From: Diacronema lutheri
Taxonomy: Eukaryota > Haptophyta > Pavlovophyceae > Pavlovales > Pavlovaceae
Length of the DNA: 64,000 nt
Reading direction: 5' to 3'
NCBI GenBank assembly: GCA_019448385.1
Contig: JAGTXO010000004.1
Coordinates: forward strand, 930,001 to 994,000
The translations under genes and the position numbers were made by a program. The notes beneath the pieces are model-generated. The model saw only the letters and a list, made by a program, of their open reading frames with translations. It searched no databases and had not been told where the DNA came from. Position 1 is the stretch's first letter; each line of letters starts with the position of its first letter. Shown here piece after piece: positions 38,602 through 46,578 of the stretch.

Positions 38602-39440
38602 CGCGCGGCCGCGCGTCGCGCGCGCTCGTGCACATCTGCGACTGGTACGCCACATTCGCGCGGCTTGCCGGCGTGGGCGATGCATCTGGACGCCTGGTCG
38701 ACGCGCGCGCGGCGGCGGCCGGCTTGCCACCGCTTGACTCGCACGATATGTGGGGATCAATTGAATCGGACGGCGGCGCGGGCTTTGGTGATCGGGGCGC
38801 GCGGCGAGGCGCAGCGCGCGCGACACGGCACGCGGCGGAGGAGGAGTCCGACGGCGAGGCGTCGGCCCTCGCCGCCGTACCAAGCGCGAGGCGGCGCGAG
38901 ATCTTTGGCGGCGCCAAGGGCTCCGGCGGCTTCCTGATCCGAGACGATGGGCTGAAGCTCCTTGTAGGCGGCAAGGTCCGGTTCCGCGAGATCGTCGGCG
39001 CGCCCGTCTTCCCGACCGCAGCGGATGCCGCCGCGTGGCGTTCGGGAGGCGGGCGCGGCGGCGCGCTGAATTGCTCGACGGGCTGTCTCTTCGACGTGGC
39101 TGCAGACCCCGCCGAGCGGCACGACCTGGCCACGTCGCCGGCAAACGCGGCCGAACTCGCGGAGCTGCGCGCGCGGCTCGCCGTGCTCGCGCGCACGCAG
39201 TTTGCGCGGCGGCGGATTGCGCGCGGCGCGGCCGACCGCCCGCATGGCGCGGGTGGCGCGGGCGCGGTGGCGTCGGGCAAGGCGCACACGCGCTTTGATC
39301 CGCACGCCGACGCGTGCACGCTTGCGCGCGAGCGGTACGGCGGCACGTGGGGGCCTTGGATTGACGTGCCTGATGCACCGACGCACGCGGCGGCTGCAAG
39401 CGCGCTTCCGCTTCCGGACCGCGCCCTGTCTACTTCCTGA
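38602..39440 (+). pseudogene. Arylsulfatase, C-terminal half only
   Basis: The recognisable part runs from SRALVHICDWYATFARLAG through LPPLDSHDMWGSIES, GSGGFLIRDDGLKLLVGG, GCLFDVAADPAERHDLA and GGTWGPWIDVP. These are the C-terminal blocks of ARSB-type sulfatases (hitDWxPTl...LDGxDxW...LyDlxxDPxE). The catalytic N-terminal half with the CxPxR formylglycine site is absent. The formin gene ends its 5' side at 38188, leaving about 400 nt, too little for the missing 250-300 residues. The fragment's frame is intact to a stop at 39438-39440. It may be a truncated copy, or a gene whose N-terminal exons were separated by rearrangement. Confidence 0.7.
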
Positions 39441-39448
39441 ACGCCGGG

Positions 39449-39449
<1 letters not shown>

Positions 39450-39480
<31 letters not shown>

Positions 39481-39494
39481 GGGGGGGGGGGGGG
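39450..39494. repeat. Long poly-G tract
   Basis: G30, T, G14 directly after the sulfatase-fragment stop. It is the longest homopolymer of the window. Confidence 0.95.
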
Positions 39495-39785
39495 CTGCCT
39501 CGACGACGCCTACTGCGATCGCTACGGCTGCTTCCCCCGCTCTCATCCAACTTGGTTGGGGTTGGGCCCCCCCCCCGCGGGGTGGCGGCGGTCAGGAGGA
39601 GTGTTCGGGCGACGTGGGCGGCGGCAGCGTCCGTCGCAGGGGCCCCAACTTCGGGGTTGTGAATGCCAGCACGGCGCGAGCGACGACGAGTGAAACAGTG
39701 TTCAAAGTCGTCAATTTGGCTAGGACGAAGAGCCCGGCGGCCGCACGCGGACGAGGCCGCGGCGCCCGCCCGGAACGAGCGACGC

Positions 39786-39793
39786 CTCGTAGC
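39786..39793. repeat. Left target-site duplication of the hAT element
   Basis: CTCGTAGC, identical to the right copy at 40931-40938. Confidence 0.88.
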
Positions 39794-40930
39794 CAGGGTA
39801 CGAGTGAAAATTTCACTAGTGAAAATTTTCACGTGAAAATTTCAGTGAAAGTGAAAATGTCTCCAGAAGAGCGGAAATTTTCACGTGAAAATTTAAAGTC
39901 CGGGAGTGGCAGTCCGGGAGTGGCAGGCCCAGTTTGTCACTGAATGCCGGCGACGACCAAGCGGCCGCCTTGGCCGGAGCCAGCGTGCTCGTCAGCCGCT
40001 GACGAGGGAAGCCCTGCAGCTCCATGCCTGGCGGCAGTGAGGGTTAAGTCGGCCGATCGCCTTGCGCAGCCACGGAGAGGCGAGGGCACGGAACGGGAGG
40101 CCCTTCGCGTAGCAAAAGCGCGCCAGGTCCTCGTCGACTTGCGCCACCTCCGTTTGGCTGAGGTTGCGGTGCAGGTAGCTGTCCATGCCCCCCTTGCGCG
40201 GCGGCGGCGGCGGCCGCAGCAGGTGCACGGACTGCGAGGGTGCGAGCGATTTTGAGCTGGCTGTCGCGGCAGGGGTGATGCAAGCGAAGGGAAAGGGCCG
40301 CGAGAGCGGCACCACGCGGAGCGCACCCACTGCCCCCTCCTGCGCGGCCTCCTCCACTGTGCGCGAGACGTCCTCCTGATGTTTGGCGCTCATTCTCGCG
40401 CGCAGCGGCATCGTTGCGATACACTCGTCGCGGTGCGGGTGGTCGTCGGCGCAACCCCAGCCGATGTGCTGTTTCCACCGTGTGGAGTTGCAGTGCTCGG
40501 CGACGAAGCCGCAAATCATGCACACCGCTGCCTTGTCTTGTGCAGTCGGCACGCGCTTGATTCCTTTCCGGTCGAGGGCGCTCGCGAGCGTCGCGCGCGC
40601 GCGCGCGCGCGCGGCTGTCTCGCCCGTCTTGAGGCAGGCCACGCCACCGAGGTCCAAGAAGATCGCCTCGAGACCAGAGTCATCCATACTGATGAGGGAC
40701 GTCTTGTGCTTGTCGACCACGGCGCGCAGGCACGCCGACCAGACGGGCGACCCGTTGCGCGGCATGGCTGCCCGCCTGCGATCCGGTGTTTTTCCCTATC
40801 TATCTACATGCGTACCCACATAGGAGAAGTGAAAATTTTCACCATTTTCACCATTTTCAGTGAAAATTTCAGGTGAAAATTTTCAAGTGAAAACGTCAAA
40901 AAACATTTTCACTGAAAATTTCGAACCCTG
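39794..40930. mobile_element. hAT-family DNA transposon, internally deleted, with 8-bp target duplication
   Basis: The left end is CAGGGTACGAGTGAAAATTT and the right end read inward is CAGGGTTCGAAATTTTCAG, so the termini match at CAGGGT-CGA. The element is flanked by perfect 8-bp direct repeats CTCGTAGC at 39786-39793 and 40931-40938, the length hAT transposases produce. AT-rich subterminal clusters of gtgaaaatttt/ttttcac motifs (39803-39895 and 40829-40922) contrast with the GC-rich surroundings. Inside is a minus-strand ORF for only the N-terminal part of a hAT transposase, so the element is non-autonomous. Confidence 0.88.
39992..40765 (-). pseudogene. hAT transposase, N-terminal fragment with BED zinc finger
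   Basis: 257 residues. The BED-type finger is CMICGFVAEHCNSTRWKQH followed by a Cys four residues later. A later block, LARFCYAKGLPFRALASPWL then GRLNPHCRQAW, matches the start of the hAT core (l..fi...glpF..vesp.f..li..Lnp.y). The catalytic RNase-H-like part and the C-terminal dimerisation domain are missing. The product could still bind the element's ends and act as a competitor, but that is speculation. Confidence 0.8.
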
Positions 40931-40938
40931 CTCGTAGC
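40931..40938. repeat. Right target-site duplication of the hAT element
   Basis: CTCGTAGC, identical to the left copy at 39786-39793. Confidence 0.88.
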
Positions 40939-41241
40939 ACGTAAGTCAGCAGGTAGGGTCACGTGGAAGAACTTGCGGATGTCAGGCGTGACGAACGGAG
41001 CGAGCGAAAGAGTGCACGCAGCGTCGGTCCGTTGTCAGGGCGACGACACAGCGCGCCTCCAGTCACGCGCCCGCGCGCAGCGTCTTCTCCATGCGCTCGC
41101 TTGAGGTGGCGCGCATGGCGCAGGGGGCCGGCGGGCGCTGTTTTGGTGGTGGGGTTTCTCTCGATCTAAATGTTTAACGCTTTCGTATCTACGGGAAGCG
41201 TCGCCTGTATATACTAACGACGCTTTCCGACGGGTCAACAG
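40939..41241. other. Spacer between hAT element and the IBR-like gene
   Basis: About 300 nt without recognised coding content. It becomes relatively AT-rich near 41150-41220, just upstream of the next start codon, which may reflect a promoter. Confidence 0.4.
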
Positions 41242-42009
41242 ATGGGGTCAGGAAGTGCGCGCGGACGCCTGGTCCAGGCACGAGCCATCGCTGAGGGGCG
41301 TGCCGCTGCGGAGCGTGAGGCAGCCGCGGCGCGTGCGGCAGCGGAGGCGGCAGCGGCAGCGGCAGCGGCAGGAGGAGCAGCAGTGGCTCAGCACCGCAAT
41401 GCGTTCCTCAATGTGCTCAACATGGCCTGCCCAAGATGTGGCATGGTCTTTGTCGACTTTGATGGCTGCTGCGCACTTGCATGCCGACGGCCAGGATGTC
41501 GGGCAAACTTTTGCGCATACTGCCTCGAAGATTGTGGGCGAGATGCGCACCCGCATGTCCGACGATGCCCGCATGGGTACGGCTGGTTCCCGAGCCAGCA
41601 GGAATTCGACGCCGCGCAGGTCTGGCGTCGTGAGCGCGCGCTCATCGCATTCCTGGACGGGCACATTGGGCCCAACGCGCGCGCGCGCCGAGAGCTTGTC
41701 GCCTTGGTCGATCGGGATCTGCGGGACCTTGGCATTGATCCCAACAGGGTCCTTGGCATTGATCCCAACAGGGTGCAGCAGCCCGTTGGGATCTTCGCGG
41801 CGGCACGTCGAGCTCAACGTGCGCTGGCTGCTTTCGTCGAGCTGTTTGCAAGGCGCGGCGTGGTTGAGTCTGTCGCGCTTTGTGTCGCTGTCTTCTGCGT
41901 TCCCCTCATTGCACAGTACTGCGCGCAGCTGTGGCGGACCCCGCCCCCCCTTCCCGCCATGTTTCGTGCGCTCGGCGGCGACGACGTGCTGGATTCTCGT
42001 TGGGATTGA
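41242..42009 (+). CDS. IBR/RING-like Cys-rich zinc-finger membrane protein
   Basis: 255 residues. An Ala/Arg-rich helix (residues 8-50) leads to a Cys-His cluster MACPRCGMVFVDFDGCCAL, CRRPGCRANFCAYCLEDCG, DAHPHVRRCP, which has the spacing of IBR-type zinc-binding modules found in RBR ubiquitin ligases. A C-terminal hydrophobic stretch (VALCVAVFCVPLIAQYC) may be a membrane anchor. An exact 24-nt duplication encodes LGIDPNRV twice. There is no full RING1-IBR-RING2 array, so ligase activity is uncertain; it may be only a zinc-binding adaptor. Confidence 0.65.
   Translation: MGSGSARGRLVQARAIAEGRAAAEREAAAARAAAEAAAAAAAAGGAAVAQHRNAFLNVLNMACPRCGMVFVDFDGCCALACRRPGCRANFCAYCLEDCGRDAHPHVRRCPHGYGWFPSQQEFDAAQVWRRERALIAFLDGHIGPNARARRELVALVDRDLRDLGIDPNRVLGIDPNRVQQPVGIFAAARRAQRALAAFVELFARRGVVESVALCVAVFCVPLIAQYCAQLWRTPPPLPAMFRALGGDDVLDSRWD
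41727..41774 (+). repeat. 24-nt tandem duplication
   Basis: Two adjacent exact copies of a 24-nt unit starting ccttggcattgatccc, encoding LGIDPNRV twice. Exactness suggests a recent event. Confidence 0.95.
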
Positions 42010-42126
42010 GGCTGGGTGCGGACTGCGGGGTGGCAGCTGGCTGGACTCCGGGCGACGTGGGCGGCGGAGGCTTGCTGTTGACGGGCGGCGACGCGCTCAT
42101 CGGCGGCGTGTATCTGATGCATGGGC

Positions 42127-42792
42127 TTATCTGATGCATGAATGGATCCGAAAGTCGAGTGTGCTCATTTCGGGCAGCGCCATGTCGTTGCTCGTGCCGG
42201 TGCGAGGTGAGAAGACGCGGATTTGGCGGATGTGCGTGTCGCGCCCGTTCTGGTGGTTGGCGAGCACGGCGAGCTGAATGAAGTAGGTGCGCAGCGGCTC
42301 TAGCGCGCGCTCGTCCTCGGGCGTTCCATCGTCGTATTCGGGCGGCTGCATGAGCGAGATCGTGGTCCAGCCGCTCGGCTCGCTCAGCTCCTCGACCTTG
42401 ATTTGCTGCAGGTCGTGGAACATCGTTCCGGCGCGGATCGCAATCTTGGACGGTGTGTAGCTCTCGTCGAGCTTGTAATCGGTGTAGATGGCGATCTCCT
42501 GGATGCGCATCTTCTTGTGAAACTGGATGTTGACCAGATGAGGCTGCGGGCCATCCGACTGCCAGTACGTGTCCGTAGATGAGTCGCGCAGCTGGTCGAC
42601 GCCGTTCCCCGGCTTTGCGGTCGACAGCGACCAGACAGCCTGGTCGCCAATCTCGCGCAGTTCGGAAGAAAGCTTCGCCGCAGTCGCATCCGCAGGCTCT
42701 GCCGCGGGCGCGGACATCGCGCGCGATGTCCTGCCGAGCGCCCTCCGTAGGCGCGCTCCAGCTCTCGGCACAAAAGATTTTAAAACGTTCAT
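42127..42792 (-). CDS. APC10: Anaphase-promoting complex subunit 10 (APC10/DOC1)
   Basis: 221 residues. APC10 helps the APC/C ubiquitin ligase bind degron substrates in mitosis. The DOC domain covers almost the whole protein: LREIGDQAVWSLSTAKPGNG, LRDSSTDTYWQSDGPQPHLV, IQFHKKMRIQEIAIYTDYKL, DESYTPSKIAIRAGT, and a C-terminal THIRQIRVFSPR. The last residues are Ile-Arg, the IR tail used to dock on the CDC27/APC3 TPR subunit (established knowledge). The first 35 residues are basic and not conserved; Met26 is an alternative start. Confidence 0.95.
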   Translation of the reverse strand: MNVLKSFVPRAGARLRRALGRTSRAMSAPAAEPADATAAKLSSELREIGDQAVWSLSTAKPGNGVDQLRDSSTDTYWQSDGPQPHLVNIQFHKKMRIQEIAIYTDYKLDESYTPSKIAIRAGTMFHDLQQIKVEELSEPSGWTTISLMQPPEYDDGTPEDERALEPLRTYFIQLAVLANHQNGRDTHIRQIRVFSPRTGTSNDMALPEMSTLDFRIHSCIR

Positions 42793-43330
42793 GGCGGCAA
42801 TGGTGGCGCCTGGCGGCCATCGTGCAACAGTAGGGCTCGACGCGTGGCGCTCGCCCGGTGTCCCTCACTCACCAAGCGTGCGCGGAACGCCGTCATTGCG
42901 TGTCGTGCGGCAGTCTTCGCCCAACTGGCAACCCTTGCCGGATGTCGTCGGCGCGTGGCCCGCGGCGCCTGCTCCCGGTTGCGCCTCGCGCGTCGCGCTG
43001 GCCAGCCAGCCACCCAGCCAAGCATCACGTGCGTGGCCGAAAGACGAAGGTTCGGCCCGCACGGATCAACTGGATGACAGCTACGCTCCAGGGCAGAGAG
43101 TGAGAGCTCTCAGCACAGCCCGGCGCGTGCTACGTGCGGGGCGCACACGCTGCTGCGCTGGGAGGGGACGCGTTGCGCGACGGCGCAGCGGAGGCAGTCG
43201 CGCAGCACGCATGTGCAGGCTTTTTGCAGCGCCCGCTGCGGCACTCGTATCTGCGCGCGGCCATCCGCCAGACTTGGGCCAATCTGTGGCCTTGGAGCAA
43301 CATTCGTCGAGGGCAATCGCGCAGGCCGCC
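42793..43330. other. Spacer between APC10 and the JTB-like gene
   Basis: About 540 nt. Open frames exist on both strands, but none shows recognisable protein features. It presumably holds the APC10 promoter and the 3' UTR of the JTB-like gene. Confidence 0.4.
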
Positions 43331-43657
43331 TCACGTATTCAGGTACTGCGATATCCGGTGGTGCTGTATGGACGTGAGCCTCGATTTGCGGCGGTTCGTC
43401 ATCACAAAAGACACGCCAAACACGACGAGCATCAGTAGCTCGAAGCCAATAAAGCCGCCGACGCTGTCCCCGCTCGAGTTGCAGCTCACCGTCTTGGTCG
43501 TGTTGCCCAGGTGTGCGCCCGCGCACGTGAGCTGCTGCGAGAAGCCGGTAGGCAGGCAAAACCACTCGTCCTTCTGCGAGACCGTGCAGGGCGCGCACTC
43601 GCCCACGGCCGTGCACCCCGGATCCTCGGCCTCGTCCACCTGCCCGCCCGTCGGCAT
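43331..43657 (-). CDS. JTB-like small Cys-rich type I membrane protein, 5' exon unresolved
   Basis: At least 108 residues. A lumenal Cys-rich part (GCTAVGECAPCTVSQKDEWF, then CLPTGFSQQLTCAG and a later VSC) is followed by one membrane span (GFIGFELLMLVVFGVSFVM) and a short basic tail. The ExCxPC, CxPTGF and FE-span order resembles the jumping translocation breakpoint (JTB) family, which is linked to cytokinesis and mitochondrial function in animals. In-frame residues before the Met (LPFLA) look like the end of a signal peptide, so a first exon upstream of an acceptor near 43693 is likely. That exon would overlap the 5' end of the divergent nucleotidase gene. Confidence 0.62.
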   Translation of the reverse strand: MPTGGQVDEAEDPGCTAVGECAPCTVSQKDEWFCLPTGFSQQLTCAGAHLGNTTKTVSCNSSGDSVGGFIGFELLMLVVFGVSFVMTNRRKSRLTSIQHHRISQYLNT

Positions 43658-43729
43658 CGCCAGAAACGGGAGGCCGGCCGCCTTCCCCCTGCAGGCTGTC
43701 GCCGACCCGAGCCAAGCAAGTCTGTGAAA

Positions 43730-44935
43730 ATGCGCACACCCATGGCCGCGCTACTCGTCATCGGCGCGGCAGCGGCGGCGCGCATCCCGCTTAGCACGCG
43801 CGCGCGTGCTGTACTTCGCCCTCACGCCCGTTCGCATATCGCTGCGATTGCCGATGGCGAGCTGCAGTACGGGCGCGAGGCCGCCGCCGCAATCGCGCTC
43901 GTGGACAGGGCGGTGCGGTTGTGCCTCGAGCTCTCCGCCGAGATGCAAACGGTCGCGTCGGACGCGCCCGGGGTCGAGATGACGAGCGAGCAGCTCGCAT
44001 CGACCAAGGGTCTCAGCTCGCTCAAGGCGGGTGACAACACGCCCGTGACCGCGGCCGACTTTGCCATCCAGGCGTTCATCTCGTCCGCGCTCGCGAAGTT
44101 CTTCCCCGACGACGCGTTCATGGGCGAAGAAGACAGCGCCGACTTGCGCGCCGACGCGTCGCTTCGCGCGCTCACGCAGCGGCTCTGCGGCCTCGCCGAG
44201 CCCGACATGCTTGCCGCCATTGACCGCGGCGTGCAGCCGCTGCCGGCGGGCAAACGGTTTTGGGTGCTCGACCCGATTGACGGCACCAAGGGCTTTTTGA
44301 CTGGCGCGCAGTACATCGTCGGGCTCGCGCTCGTCGACGGCGTGTCCGGCCAGCCGCTCGTCGCGGCCATGGGCAACCCGCGCCTTCACCCCGAGCCGTC
44401 CATCATGGTCGCAGCGGCCGGCGCGGGCATGCGCATGTTTGTGCACTCTGGAGCAGGCGTCCCTGCGAAGCCTGTCAATTACGAGCTCCGGCTCAACGGC
44501 TGGTCGGAGCGCAAGTACCCGGCCGAGCCGTCCGACGCGCCCGGCATCGCCGGTGAGGATTACCCGCCTTGGCTCGTTTCGCGCCCAATGTCCGAGGGCT
44601 CGCCCCTGCCGTTCGGCGCGCGCAGCCCGCCGGGCGACGTGTGCTGCGGCGCGCTGTGCAAGTACTGGAGCGTGGCCGCTGGCACGCACGCCGGCTTCAT
44701 CCAATTCGTGACTTCGCTCAAGACGTGGGACCACGTCGCGGGGGTGCTGTGCGTGGTGGAGAGCGGAGGGCGAGCGACCGACGCGGTCGGCGCGCCCGTC
44801 GCCTTCTTGGGCCGCGAGGTGCCAGTCGCGGGCGGTGTCGTCTGCTCGGCACGGGAAGCTCCCGACGCGATCCATGAGCGCATGACAAGCTCAGTGCGCA
44901 GCGCTCGCGGCGCGGCGCCGCCTGAGATGCCGTAG
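43730..44935 (+). CDS. 3'(2'),5'-bisphosphate nucleotidase (SAL1/HAL2/CysQ type)
   Basis: 401 residues. Converts 3'-phosphoadenosine 5'-phosphate to AMP and phosphate in sulfur metabolism; it belongs to the lithium-sensitive inositol-monophosphatase superfamily. Metal-binding motifs are present: DNTPVTAADFAIQA, GEED (residues 132-135), WVLDPIDGTKGFL with Asp181, and KTWDHVAGVLCVVESGG with a later TD. The N terminus, MRTPMAALLVIGAAAAARIP then a Ser/Arg-rich stretch, could be an organellar leader, as in plant SAL1. An insertion between residues about 250 and 300 contains YPAEPSDAPGIAGEDYPPW. It is divergent to the JTB-like gene. Confidence 0.88.
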   Translation: MRTPMAALLVIGAAAAARIPLSTRARAVLRPHARSHIAAIADGELQYGREAAAAIALVDRAVRLCLELSAEMQTVASDAPGVEMTSEQLASTKGLSSLKAGDNTPVTAADFAIQAFISSALAKFFPDDAFMGEEDSADLRADASLRALTQRLCGLAEPDMLAAIDRGVQPLPAGKRFWVLDPIDGTKGFLTGAQYIVGLALVDGVSGQPLVAAMGNPRLHPEPSIMVAAAGAGMRMFVHSGAGVPAKPVNYELRLNGWSERKYPAEPSDAPGIAGEDYPPWLVSRPMSEGSPLPFGARSPPGDVCCGALCKYWSVAAGTHAGFIQFVTSLKTWDHVAGVLCVVESGGRATDAVGAPVAFLGREVPVAGGVVCSAREAPDAIHERMTSSVRSARGAAPPEMP

Positions 44936-45006
44936 CTCAGGTCAGAAGGATGTCACGCGTGCATGTGTGTGCTTTGCTGCGATGGCGGCGCCCTGCGGCC
45001 TCTGGC

Positions 45007-46512
45007 TCACGCGCCAACCTGCAGCCCGGCGCGCTCGCGCAGCCACGGCAGCAACGCGGCGAGGAAACGTTCCGGAGTCTCCTCGTGTGGCACGTGCCCG
45101 CAGCCGTCGAGCTCGACGAGCGTCGCGTTCGGCCCGAGCGCCTCGGCGAGGCGCCGGCTGCCGGCGATCGGGGTGACGCGGTCTTTGCTGCCGTGGACGA
45201 TGAGAACGGGCACGTCAAGCTTGCGCAGCAGCGCGATCTGCGAGGCGGTGGTGCGGGTCGAGTCGCCGCCGTCGCGCACCGCCGCCATCGCCTGAGCGAA
45301 GCAGAGCAGCCCGACGTCCCAGCCCTTCGCGAGGCTCGGCCGCCGATACCGGCCGAGCGTCGCATCAGTGATACGCGAGCGGTCGCCCCATGCAGCACCA
45401 AGGCCCCTTGCCCAGAAGCGCGCCGAGTAGACGGCCGAGCGCAGCGCGAGGAGGAAGAGCGGGCGAAGCGCGCGCAGCGCCGCGCCGCGCGCCGTGCTCA
45501 CGACCAGCGCGAGCGCGCTGCTCACAGGCCCGACCGATGCCGCGACCGCCTGCTTGGACGACCGCGCACGCTCAAAGCGCGACGTGAGCGCCGGCGCGAC
45601 GAGCACGAGCGCGGCGCAGCGGCTCGGCGCATCGAGCGCCTGGTCGAGCGAGAGCTGCGCGCCGAGCGAGTGCCCAATCAGCACGCGCGGCGCACCTTCC
45701 ACGCCGCGCTCTACCGCGACCGCCGCGACGAGCCGCTGCGCGAGCGCGCCCTGTTCGGCCGCTCGGTAGCTCGACGCGGCGGCCGGCCGCGCGCTGAGTC
45801 CAAAGCCAAGGCGGTCGTGCGCGAGCGTGAGGGCGCCGAGCGCGTCGGCGAGCGGGCCGAGCACGTCGAGCCATGACAGGCTTGACGCGCCGAACCCGTG
45901 GTTGAGGTGCGCGACCGTGCGGACGGCGCGCGGTGGCGTCGACGGCTTTGGCGCGGGCAGCCGCTGGAGGAAGTGGACGCTCACGTCGTCAACGGAAAGG
46001 AAGCGCGAGTCGCGCGTGGCGAGCTCGCGCGGGTCGAGCAGCTGCGCCTGCCGCGCGGCGAGGCGAAATAGGCGGCGCATGGCCAGGTCGAGGCCGCCGC
46101 CGACGAGTGAGGCCAGCGCGATGCACGGGAGCAACCGCCAGCGCTCGCGCCGGCCGGCCGCAGCGAGCGTCCATGCCGTCGCGAGCGCGATTGTGTGGAT
46201 GAGGGCGGCGATGGCGCGGCTGAGAACGGGTAGCGCAAGCGCGCTGCTGAACGACGGCAGCGCCTCCGCGGGCATGATGCGCGGCACGCTGGGCGCCGCC
46301 GGCGCGCTCGGCGGCGGCGCGGACGGCGACGACTGGCCGAGCGGCGAGCTCGGGGTGAGGGGGAGCGCGCCGGCGTCGGAAAGGCGCACGCGTCGGGCGA
46401 CGAGTGGCGAGCGCGTCAGATGCCAGCTGCGCGCGGCCGCCTGCGCAGGGAACGCCTCCGTCTGAGCGGCAACCATAGCGAGCGCGACGAGTGCACGCAC
46501 CGCTCCGGCCAT
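45007..46512 (-). CDS. Alpha/beta hydrolase, probably plastid-targeted
   Basis: 501 residues. The N terminus MAGAVRALVALAMVAAQTEA is a signal peptide, with Phe at position 21 (TEAF-PAQ) followed by a basic, acid-free stretch. This is the bipartite layout that sends proteins into secondary plastids of red-algal origin. The hydrolase core contains VAHLNHGFGASSLSWLDVLG, nucleophile Ser282 in LIGHSLGAQLSL, Asp444 in IVHGSKDRVTP and His473 in GCGHVPHEE. The substrate is unknown; esterase or chlorophyll-metabolism roles are possible. The gene is divergent with the dehydrogenase gene. Confidence 0.85.
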   Translation of the reverse strand: MAGAVRALVALAMVAAQTEAFPAQAAARSWHLTRSPLVARRVRLSDAGALPLTPSSPLGQSSPSAPPPSAPAAPSVPRIMPAEALPSFSSALALPVLSRAIAALIHTIALATAWTLAAAGRRERWRLLPCIALASLVGGGLDLAMRRLFRLAARQAQLLDPRELATRDSRFLSVDDVSVHFLQRLPAPKPSTPPRAVRTVAHLNHGFGASSLSWLDVLGPLADALGALTLAHDRLGFGLSARPAAASSYRAAEQGALAQRLVAAVAVERGVEGAPRVLIGHSLGAQLSLDQALDAPSRCAALVLVAPALTSRFERARSSKQAVAASVGPVSSALALVVSTARGAALRALRPLFLLALRSAVYSARFWARGLGAAWGDRSRITDATLGRYRRPSLAKGWDVGLLCFAQAMAAVRDGGDSTRTTASQIALLRKLDVPVLIVHGSKDRVTPIAGSRRLAEALGPNATLVELDGCGHVPHEETPERFLAALLPWLRERAGLQVGA

Positions 46513-46578
46513 GCGACTCGGATTATGAGCGCAGGAAATTGCGCCTTGCGACCCACCCGACCCGACCAGCGAGCGAGC

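Larger units (their letters stand above)
39441..39793. other. Spacer with long poly-G tract between sulfatase fragment and hAT element
   Basis: Starts with G30, T, then G14 (39450-39494), immediately after the sulfatase stop. No gene is recognised in the rest. Confidence 0.6.

Noticed and set aside
38405-39832. Minus-strand ORF of 475 codons across the sulfatase fragment and hAT border
   Set aside because: It reads through the poly-G tract as poly-Pro and through the transposon end; the plus strand shows clear sulfatase blocks.
42569-43438. Plus-strand ORF of 289 codons opposite APC10 and the JTB-like gene
   Set aside because: No protein features; it overlaps two well-supported minus-strand coding regions.
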